NCBI RefSeq assembly: GCF_029910095.1
Contig: NZ_CP094526.1
Location: 4,340,001 to 4,404,000 of the forward strand
Direction: 5' to 3'
DNA: 64,000 nucleotides
Source of the DNA: Bradyrhizobium sp. ISRA464
Lineage (GTDB): Bacteria; Pseudomonadota; Alphaproteobacteria; Rhizobiales; Xanthobacteraceae
In this document: one piece after another, positions 1 to 7,900 of the stretch
Layout of the letters: the number at the start of each line of letters is the position of its first letter
Position numbering within the stretch: position 1 is the first letter of the stretch
Notes under the pieces: model-generated
Seen by the model: the letters and a program-made list of their open reading frames with translations, nothing else
What the model was told of the DNA's origin: nothing
Databases searched by the model: none
Program-made: the position numbers and the translations under genes

Positions 1-58
1 GAGGTTGGTGTTGTTTCCGGCTTGGAACCGGCCCGATCCGGCCGTCGGGCGACCGCTT

Positions 59-904
59 TTATGGGGCGAAGGCGTTCCCCGCAACCCTTTTGAGGCGCCC
101 GTCCGACGGTCCCGGCAACGCAACGACAGTGCCGTCGCGATGGATGGCAAAACCAAGGCGGCGGGCGGCGAACCAGTACCGCACGGCCATTGCGCCGATC
201 ACGCCGACGAGCGCTCCGGCGACCACGTCGCTCGGATGATGCGCCAGCAGCACCAGCCGCGTCGCGGCGATCATCAGCGCGTAGACCAGCATCACGATCC
301 GTGCCCGCGGCCATACCGCCGACACGGCGAACGCCAGCGCGAATGCGGTGATCGCGTGCCCCGACGGGAAGCTCGAATAGGCCTCGATGCCGGCGAAATG
401 ATGGAAGTTGAAGGCATTGGCCTTGCCGCCGACAAAGGGCCGGCCGCGGCCGACGATCCATTTGATCACTTCGCCCACGGCCACCGAGAACGCGACCGAC
501 AGGAACAGATATTGCAGCCGTGTTCCAAGGCCCAGCAAGGTCGCGCGAGACACACCACGCAACGCGGGAGCCACCAGCGCGACCGCGATCAGCAGAATGC
601 CGAGCGCCCACAGCACGTGCACATCCTTGCCGAAGTCGGTCAGGATCCGCACCCACCACAGGCTCGGCGTGCCGCGCGGCGGCATCAAGCTGATCTCCTC
701 GGTGTCGACGAGATACATCAGCGTGACGATCGCGGCACCGGTGACGACGACAAGCATGAGCACGTGACGCGCAGAGCGGCGCGCGGCCTCCGCCCTCAGC
801 GAATGCGACGGGGCGCGCACGAGCTGTGCGAACGACAGCCAAACCAGCGTCAGCAGTCGCCCGAAATAATTCCCGGTGTCCTGGGGCGCAGGCGGCAACG
901 CCAT
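59..904 (-). CDS. PAP2-family membrane phosphatase
   Basis: A 281-aa integral membrane protein of the phosphatidic acid phosphatase type 2 family. The three signature motifs are visible in order: KWIVGRGRP (KxxxxxxRP), FPSGH, and TRLVLLAHHPSD (SRxxxxxHxxxD type, with Thr in place of Ser). Several hydrophobic helices precede and surround them. Family members remove phosphate from lipid pyrophosphates or phospholipids at the outer face of the inner membrane; the substrate cannot be told from sequence. It starts one base after the stop of the upstream GT39 glycosyltransferase, so the two are almost certainly cotranscribed. A role in isoprenoid-phosphate recycling or lipid A modification is inferred from that pairing. 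Confidence 0.9.
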   Translation of the reverse strand: MALPPAPQDTGNYFGRLLTLVWLSFAQLVRAPSHSLRAEAARRSARHVLMLVVVTGAAIVTLMYLVDTEEISLMPPRGTPSLWWVRILTDFGKDVHVLWALGILLIAVALVAPALRGVSRATLLGLGTRLQYLFLSVAFSVAVGEVIKWIVGRGRPFVGGKANAFNFHHFAGIEAYSSFPSGHAITAFALAFAVSAVWPRARIVMLVYALMIAATRLVLLAHHPSDVVAGALVGVIGAMAVRYWFAARRLGFAIHRDGTVVALPGPSDGRLKRVAGNAFAP

Positions 905-905
905 C

Positions 906-2567
906 TCATTCCGTTCCTTCGGAGCGGAAGATCGCGATCGAGACCGCCTTGCCCTGCGAGATGTTGTAGCCCTCGATCCGCACCATCGCGTTGTAGCGCA
1001 GCCCGATCGCCTCGGCCCGCTGGACGAAGGAGCGCTCGGAGCGCTGTTCGACCAGCGCGAAGCGGCAGGCGCCCTGCGACAGGAAATCGGCGGCGCCCGA
1101 TCCGTCGGTCAGAAGTGTCGACGTTTCCGTCATGAACACGAGGCTCGGCTCGAGGAAACCTGCTGCTGCGGCTTTCGGGCCTACGCACGTGACGGTGCGA
1201 AGGGCGCGTGCCACCTCCTGACTCGGGAACACCGTCGTGAGCCGCGGCAACACCACGCCGTAGGTGCCGGCCGCCATCAGCGCCGCGGCGACCACGGCGT
1301 TGAGCAGCGAGCGCTCGGCGCGGCTGTCCTCGAACAGCCGCCAGGCAACGAGGCCGAACACCATTGCGACCGCAAACAACGGCCAGGCGGGAAACACCGG
1401 CTGATGAATCGCCTTGATGGCCCCGACGATCACGAGCACCGAGCCGGCTGCGGGGATCGCAAACCACCAGGCCGAGCCGCGCAACAACCAGGAGCGCGCC
1501 AGCACGCGCCGCTCCAGCGCGCCCGCGGTCAGGATCGCGATCGCCGGATAAAGCGGCAGCACGTAATGCGGCAGCTTGGTCAGAACAGCCTCGAACACGA
1601 TCCAGGACGGGATCAACCAGGCCAGCAGAAACTGCGCGCCAGGCTCCCGCCGTGCACGCCAGACCGCAGGCGCGGCCATTGCGGCAAGCGGCGCGCCGGG
1701 CCAGAACGTGATCCAGAACAGCAGAAGGTAGAGTCCCGGCGGCGCGCCGTGGGATTCCTGCGCCCCGAGCTTGCTCAGCATGTCGCCGCCGACCGAGTCG
1801 GCAAAGAAGGTCTCGCCGGCGCGCAGGAAGATCAGCACGAACCACGGCAGCACCAGCACCAGCAGCCACATCAGCCCCCAGACCGGGCGCATGCGTCCGA
1901 ACCAGGCGACCGACCTGTCGAGGAAGGCGAGCACCACCATCGCGAGCCCGACAAACATCAGGATCAGCGGCCCCTTGAGCAGGATGCCTCCCGCCAGCGC
2001 CGTCCAGAAGATCGCAGGCGGCCCCCACGACGGGTGCGCCGGGTCCTCGCCGCGCTGCCACGACAGATAAACCCGCGCCATCGCGCCCATCGCGGCTGTG
2101 ACCGTGAACAGCAGCATCGCGTCGGTCTTGGCAAGCCGCGCCTCGACCCCGAGCAGCACGCAGCTTGCCATCATCAATGCGGCCAGTACCGCACCCTGCC
2201 TGGTCACGAAGGCCAGCGCCGTCCAGTAGGTCAGGAGCACCGCGCCGATGGCGCCGATCAAGGATGGCAGGCGATAGACCCAGATGCGCACCTGGGCCCG
2301 CGGCACCCCGAGCGCGGATATCGTCTTCAGGGCCGCCGCCTGCATCCAGTAGATGCCAACGGGTTTCTTGTAACGGACGTCGTCCTGGAAGCGGATGTCG
2401 ACGAAGTCGCCGCTCTCGACCATCTGCTTGGTCGCCTGGGCAAAGCGCACCTCGTCGCGGTCGATCGGCGGGATGGTAAAGAAGCCCGGCAGGAACAGCA
2501 CCAGACAGGTCAGTGTCAGGAACAGGACCGAACGCCAATGGCTGGCCGTGCCGAACTCGAACGCCAT
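906..2567 (-). CDS. GT39-family (ArnT-like) membrane glycosyltransferase
   Basis: A multi-spanning protein of about 553 aa with the N-terminal acidic loop typical of dolichyl- or undecaprenyl-phosphate-dependent glycosyltransferases: PPIDRDEVRFAQAT followed by the KKPVGIYWMQ segment. About ten to twelve hydrophobic helices follow, then a soluble C-terminal part, as in ArnT/PMT-like enzymes. Such enzymes move a sugar from a polyprenyl phosphate carrier onto lipid A or another periplasmic acceptor. The frame is open up to an ATG at 2648, but the residues before MAFEF look uncoded, so the internal ATG at 2567 is preferred; neither start has a strong Shine-Dalgarno. It is followed after one base by the PAP2 gene. 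Confidence 0.85.
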   Translation of the reverse strand: MAFEFGTASHWRSVLFLTLTCLVLFLPGFFTIPPIDRDEVRFAQATKQMVESGDFVDIRFQDDVRYKKPVGIYWMQAAALKTISALGVPRAQVRIWVYRLPSLIGAIGAVLLTYWTALAFVTRQGAVLAALMMASCVLLGVEARLAKTDAMLLFTVTAAMGAMARVYLSWQRGEDPAHPSWGPPAIFWTALAGGILLKGPLILMFVGLAMVVLAFLDRSVAWFGRMRPVWGLMWLLVLVLPWFVLIFLRAGETFFADSVGGDMLSKLGAQESHGAPPGLYLLLFWITFWPGAPLAAMAAPAVWRARREPGAQFLLAWLIPSWIVFEAVLTKLPHYVLPLYPAIAILTAGALERRVLARSWLLRGSAWWFAIPAAGSVLVIVGAIKAIHQPVFPAWPLFAVAMVFGLVAWRLFEDSRAERSLLNAVVAAALMAAGTYGVVLPRLTTVFPSQEVARALRTVTCVGPKAAAAGFLEPSLVFMTETSTLLTDGSGAADFLSQGACRFALVEQRSERSFVQRAEAIGLRYNAMVRIEGYNISQGKAVSIAIFRSEGTE

Positions 2568-2709
2568 GAACAACCTGCGGCTCGAATGCGCAGGTTTTAC
2601 AGACTGTTGCCCTGCTCCGAAGCGCCGGGGTTGGAGGCCATCCACCATGGATTTCGCATACGATGAAACCGCAGCGCAAACAACTGTGCAGTTCCGCTTT
2701 CCCGCGCCA

Positions 2710-4920
2710 TCATTGCACGCGAATCACAACGGTATCCGCGGCCCCCGTGGCATCGATCACGGTCAGGCGCGCGAAGCCCGGTCCGGGCGGATCGATCAGG
2801 CGCTGGCGGCGGCTGTCGATGTCCCCGGCTGAGACACCATTGACCATTACCGTCAGCGGCAGCACGCCGCCGGCGACCTTCACCGGCATGGCCGTGTAAC
2901 GGCCGCCTTCGGAATGGTCGACGTCGATGCGCGAGCCGTTCAGCGGAAACTGGATGTGCGGCGCCTGGTCGTTGCCGCTGCGGACGAGTTCGCCGAGCGG
3001 ACGGAAACGTCGCAGCGGCGGCGGCAGCCTGGAATTGCTCGCAATCAGCACGCCCCGCGGCGGCTTCGGCAGCGCTGCCGGAATCCTCCCCGTGCGCGCG
3101 AAGGCGTCGAACAGGACCGGCGCCGCGGCCGAGCGGCCGACCAGGCCCGGCACCGGTGAGCCGTCCGGGCGGCCGACCCAGACGCCGATCGTGATGCGGC
3201 CGTCGAAGCCGACCGACCAGGCGTCACGATAGCCGTAGCTGGTGCCGGTCTTGAACGCGATTCTGTTGTGCACGCCATTCTCCGGCGGCGGCGTACCGAG
3301 CAGGACATTGCCGACCTGCCAGGCCGCAGCCCGATCCATCAGCCGCATCGTATCGCGCTCGTCCTTGGCCTGCATGATCTCGCGCAGCGGCTTCGTCGCG
3401 CCGAGCCGCGCCAGTCCGGAATAGAGCTGCGCGAGATCCTGCAGCGTCACGCCGACGCCGCCGAGGCCCATTGCGAGACCCGGCGCCTCGTCCTTGGGCA
3501 GCACCAGATTGGTTCCGGCCTGCCTCAGCCGCGACGACAGCCGGCTGGCGCCGACCCGGTCGAGCAACGCGATCGCCGGCACGTTCAGCGAAAACTGCAG
3601 CGCCTTGCGCACCGGCACCGTGCCCTGGAACGTCATGTCGAAATTTTCCGGCGCATAGGTCCCGAAGCGGATCGGGCGATCCTCGATCAGGCTGTCCGGA
3701 TGCACGAAGCCGTCCTCGAAAGCGAGGCCATAGATGAACGGCTTCAGCGTCGAGCCGGGCGAGCGCACCGCGCGGGTCATGTCGACCTGCCCTGCACGCC
3801 GCTCGTCGAAGTAATCGGGCGAGCCGACGCGCGCGAGCACGTCGCCGGTCGCATTGTCGACCGCGATGATCGCGACCGAGATGTCAGGTCCCAGCGCGAT
3901 TGCGCGGTCGCGCGCCAACGCCTCGAGGTTCTTCTGCAAGGGGGCATCCAGCGTCAGCTTGATGACGGGGGTATCCTTCATCGTCGCGATCGCCTGATCC
4001 GACGAATGCGGCGCCAGGATCGGGATCTGCTTGCGCATCTTCAACACCGGCACGGCCTTCGCCTGGGCGGCGTCCTCCTTCGACACCGCGCCCTCCTCGA
4101 CCATGCGGTCGAGCACACGGTCGCGCGCAATGTGTGCCGCTTGCGGATAGCGGTCGAGCCGCCGCCGTTCGGGAGACTGCGGCAGCGCTACGAGCAGCGC
4201 GGCTTCGGCCAGCGAGAGCCGCTTCGGCTCCTTGCCGAAATAGGCGATCGAGGCCGCGCGCACGCCTTCGAGATTGCCGCCGAACGGCGCCAGCGCGAGG
4301 TAAAGGTTGAGAATCTGATCCTTGGAGAACTGCCGCTCCAGCTCCACCGCGCGCACCATCTGCCGCAGCTTGGCGTAGACCGAGCGTTGATGCCGTGGTT
4401 CCATCAGCCGCGCGAGCTGCATCGTGATGGTCGAACCGCCGGAGATGATCTGACCGCGCGTGATGAGCTGCAACGCAGCGCGCGACAACGCCAGCGGGTC
4501 GACGCCGTGATGCTCGTAGAAGCGCTTGTCCTCATAGGCGAACAGCAGCTTCAGGTAGCCCGGGTCGACGTCGGTCTTCGCGTCGACCGGCAGGCGCCAG
4601 CGTCCGTCGGCCATCGCATAGGCACGGAGCAGCTTGCCATTGCGGTCGACGACGGTGGTCGAGACCTGCTCGGCCTGCGCAATCGGCAGCGGCCCAAGCG
4701 AGACGACCCAGGCCGCGAAGGCGCCGGTCACGATGACGAGCACCGCGGCCAGTGCTGCAATGACGCGAAGCGTCCACCCTCTGCCAGCGTCATGCCCGGG
4801 CTTGCCCCCGGCATCCGCGTTTTTCGTTCCGCTAGGCAAGTCCGCGGATCCCCGGGTCAAGCCCGGGGATGACGAGAAGAGTCCTGGGCACGCGTCTTCG
4901 CTCATCCCACCATCGCTCAT
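2710..4920 (-). CDS. pbpC: penicillin-binding protein 1C (GT51 + transpeptidase)
   Basis: A bifunctional peptidoglycan synthase of 736 aa. One transmembrane helix lies near residues 50-75, then a GT51 glycosyltransferase domain (FAYEDKRFYEHHGVD, GGSTITMQLAR), then a transpeptidase domain with SxxK at about S390 (SPGSTLKP), SLN (QFSLNVPA) and KTG (FKTGTSYGYRDAW), and the C-terminal beta domain typical of PBP1C. Its start codon overlaps the stop of the alpha-2-macroglobulin gene as ATGA, so the two are translationally coupled, as in the yfhM-pbpC pair of other Proteobacteria. The cytoplasmic N-terminal tail is unusual: roughly residues 16-45 are encoded by a palindromic repeat (4788-4874) rather than by family sequence. 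Confidence 0.95.
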   Translation of the reverse strand: MSDGGMSEDACPGLFSSSPGLTRGSADLPSGTKNADAGGKPGHDAGRGWTLRVIAALAAVLVIVTGAFAAWVVSLGPLPIAQAEQVSTTVVDRNGKLLRAYAMADGRWRLPVDAKTDVDPGYLKLLFAYEDKRFYEHHGVDPLALSRAALQLITRGQIISGGSTITMQLARLMEPRHQRSVYAKLRQMVRAVELERQFSKDQILNLYLALAPFGGNLEGVRAASIAYFGKEPKRLSLAEAALLVALPQSPERRRLDRYPQAAHIARDRVLDRMVEEGAVSKEDAAQAKAVPVLKMRKQIPILAPHSSDQAIATMKDTPVIKLTLDAPLQKNLEALARDRAIALGPDISVAIIAVDNATGDVLARVGSPDYFDERRAGQVDMTRAVRSPGSTLKPFIYGLAFEDGFVHPDSLIEDRPIRFGTYAPENFDMTFQGTVPVRKALQFSLNVPAIALLDRVGASRLSSRLRQAGTNLVLPKDEAPGLAMGLGGVGVTLQDLAQLYSGLARLGATKPLREIMQAKDERDTMRLMDRAAAWQVGNVLLGTPPPENGVHNRIAFKTGTSYGYRDAWSVGFDGRITIGVWVGRPDGSPVPGLVGRSAAAPVLFDAFARTGRIPAALPKPPRGVLIASNSRLPPPLRRFRPLGELVRSGNDQAPHIQFPLNGSRIDVDHSEGGRYTAMPVKVAGGVLPLTVMVNGVSAGDIDSRRQRLIDPPGPGFARLTVIDATGAADTVVIRVQ
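4788..4874. repeat. palindromic repeat element inside the pbpC coding region
   Basis: Two 32-base arms, 4788-4819 and 4843-4874, are inverted copies of each other with 28 of 32 positions matching and 23 bases between them. The arms carry the cgtcatgcccgggcttg-type motif that I know as a scattered intergenic palindrome in Bradyrhizobium and Rhodopseudomonas. Here the element is read through in frame and gives the low-complexity PBP1C segment beginning SSSPGLTRG and ending KPGHDAG, between the start codon and the membrane helix. Confidence 0.8.
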
Positions 4921-7900
4921 TTCGCCGACGTCACCTCGACCGTTCCGGTGGCGCTGCGGCCGTAGCGCGAGGGATTGTACATGTCCTCGACGTAGGCCTG
5001 CGGCAGCACATATTTGCCCGGCGACACCGCGCGCACGACATAGGCCACCGTGAACACCGACTTGTCGTTGGCGGCACGATCGATCGCCGCGGTGAAGCGG
5101 TCATCGCGGAACTCGGTGTTCTTGGCCTCGACGCCATCCTCGATCCAGTCAAGCGTGCCGGAATCGCCCGACGACACCAGATGCGGATTGTCGATCTCGA
5201 GACCGGCCGGGAGATAGTCGGCCACCATGATGTGCCCGAACTCCGGCTTGGCCTCTGTGACCTTCAGGACAACCGCGAAGCGATCGTTCTGCCTGGCCTT
5301 GGTGACATCGGCCGGCTTGCCGTCGAGCGTGTAGTACGCGCGCTCGATCTTGAAGCCGTTGGAGGCCGCGGGCTCCGGCGTGACCGGCGAGCCCGACACC
5401 GAGATCACTGCCTGCACCGGGGCGTCGCCGGTGTTGGTAATCTTGAGCGGCTGGCCCGTCATCTCCTCGGCCTTGTAGCTGCGATAGACCGCGGTCTTGA
5501 CCGGCTGGCCGTTGATGTCGAGCGCCAGCGTCTCCTTCGCGAGCGCGCGCGCCGCCAGCACCATCCATGCATTCTCCTGCGTGGAGGTGTAGGGCGTCAG
5601 CCCCCGCGCCGCTTCCACCCGCAGGACAGCCTGCGTCAGCGTCGCGCGCGGCGCGTTGCCTTCGCCGGCGAGCGAGACCAGTGCTGCCGCATCGCGCAGC
5701 GCCGAGCCGTAGTCGACCCGGCCGAACTCGAGCACCGGCTTCGGATTCAGCGCGTCGAGCGCGGCACTATACACCCGCTCCGCGCGGGCCTTGTCGCCGA
5801 CCAGCGCCAGCGCCGCGGCCAGCTGCGCCTTGGCGATCGGTGTCGCCAGATTGTTCAGCTTGGTGTCGGCCAGATAGCGCAGGTCGCCGATCGGCGCGGC
5901 GCCATTCCTGGCGAGCACGTAGAGGCCGTAGGCGAGATCGCGGCCGCCGTCCTTCTCGGGCTCGTTGGCGTTCACCACCGAGTTCCTGACACGGTCGAGC
6001 GCGCTCTTGAACAGCACGTCCGGCACCGCAAAACCCTTTTCGCGGGCGCGCGTCAGGAAATCAGTGACATAGGCATCGAGCCAGGCGTCGTCACCGCCTG
6101 CCGACCACAGACCGAACGAGCCGTTCGAGCCCTGACGCGCCAGGAGCCGATCGATCGCGTCGCGGATCCGCTGGTCGACGGCCATGTCCATCGCGAGATG
6201 CGCGCCGGCGGCGAGATCGTTGACATAGAGCAGCGGCAGCGCGCGGCTCGTGATCTGCTCAGAGCAGCCATACGGATAGCGGTCGAGCGCCTTCAGGATC
6301 GTCGCGGCATCGAGCGCCGTCGAGAGGCTCGCCGAGATCGACACGCTGCCGGTGCCCGGGACAAGATCGGAGAACATGTCCGAGGTCAGCGTCAGGCTCT
6401 CGCCTTTCGCCAGTGTCCGGATCGAGCGCCGTGCCAGCACTTGCGTTGCCGGCTTGACGTCGAGCGCATAATGCCGCGCCAGCGTCAGGCCGTTCGGCCC
6501 GGAGATATCGACATCGAATTCGGCGCGCCCGGCGCCGCCGGCCTCGAGCCCGAGCGACAGTGAGCCGCGCTGCCTGGCGGCGAGCTTCACCGTCGTGGTC
6601 GGGTTGCCCGAAACCTTGACCGGGCCACTCGCCTTGATGCTGACGGCATAATCGCCGGCCGAGCCTTCGACATTGTCGATGTCCATGCTCATGGTGCCCT
6701 TGTCACCCGTCAGCAGGAAGCGCGGCAGCGTCGCGGTCAGCACCACGGGGTCGCGCACGGTCACGTCGGTCGTTGCACGGCCGAGCTTGGTCGCGCTCCA
6801 GGCCACCGCCATCACCCGCGCAGTGCCGGCGAAGTCGGGGATGTCGAAGCTCACCTCCGCGGTGCCGTCGGGCCCGACCGTGACGATGCCGGAATAGAGC
6901 GCGAGCGGCTTCTGCGTCGGCGGCGAGCCCTGCAGCTCGGCGCCGCCGGCATCGCCGCCGGTCCTGATCTGGCCGCGGGTGCCCTGCATGCCGTCGATCA
7001 ACTGGCCGTAGAGGTCGCGGATCTCGGCGGTCAGGCGGCGCTGGCCGAGATAGTAATCGTCCGGCGCCGGCGGCTTGTAATTGGTCAGGTTGAGGATGCC
7101 GACGTCGACCGCCGCGATCACCACCTTGGCGTCCTCGCCCGGGCTGAGTCCGCCGAGCTTGACCGGGATCTTGAGCGTCGAGCCCGGCCGCACCAGCGCG
7201 GGCGGCGACAGCTCGACGGCCAGCGTGCGGGCCTTCTTGTCGATCCCGAACCATTTCAGCCCGATGGCGCGGCCCGGCATGCGCCCGGCGGCGACATCGA
7301 GCGGACGGCGCAGCGTCGTCATCACATAGGCCCCGGTGCCCCAATCCTTGCCGACCGGGATCTTGACCTGCTGGGTGCCTTCCTTGACGTCGACGCTTTG
7401 CGTGGTCAGCAGGCGGTCGCCCAGCACATAGACCGACAGCTTGCCGGCGGTGCGCGCATTCACCGACACCGTCATCGTATCGCCGGAGGCGTATTCCGGC
7501 TTGTCGATCGAGGTCTCCAGCAGATCCGGCGTGTCGGCGCTACCGTCGGAATACCAGCCGACGTCGAACTGCACCGAGGTGAGCGGGCCGTCGGCGCCGG
7601 TCGATTTGACGTCGAGCCGGTAGCGGCCGGGCTGCGGCTGGAACGTCAGCCGCATCGGCTTGTCGGCCGCAAGGTTGACGTCCCCGTCGGCGACGCGGCG
7701 GGTCGACTTGACCGGCTCGTATTCCCAGGACGAATTCTGCCGGTACCACTGGTAACGCGACTCCAGCTTCAACAGCTCGTAGCGCAGCCCGTCGCGCGGC
7801 AACCGCTTGCCGTCGGGGGCGACGAACACGACGTCGAACTCGGCCTTGTCGCCCTCCGCGACGCTCTTGTCGCCGAACAGCGGCTTGACGCCGATCAGCG

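Noticed and set aside
876-2666. Long plus-strand open frame opposite the GT39 gene
   Set aside because: It is a high-GC antisense shadow with Arg/His/Gln-rich composition; the minus-strand protein has clear family motifs.
3268-6563. Two plus-strand frames of over 500 codons opposite pbpC and the A2M gene
   Set aside because: Both are Arg/Asp/His-rich shadows of the minus-strand genes, with no domain.
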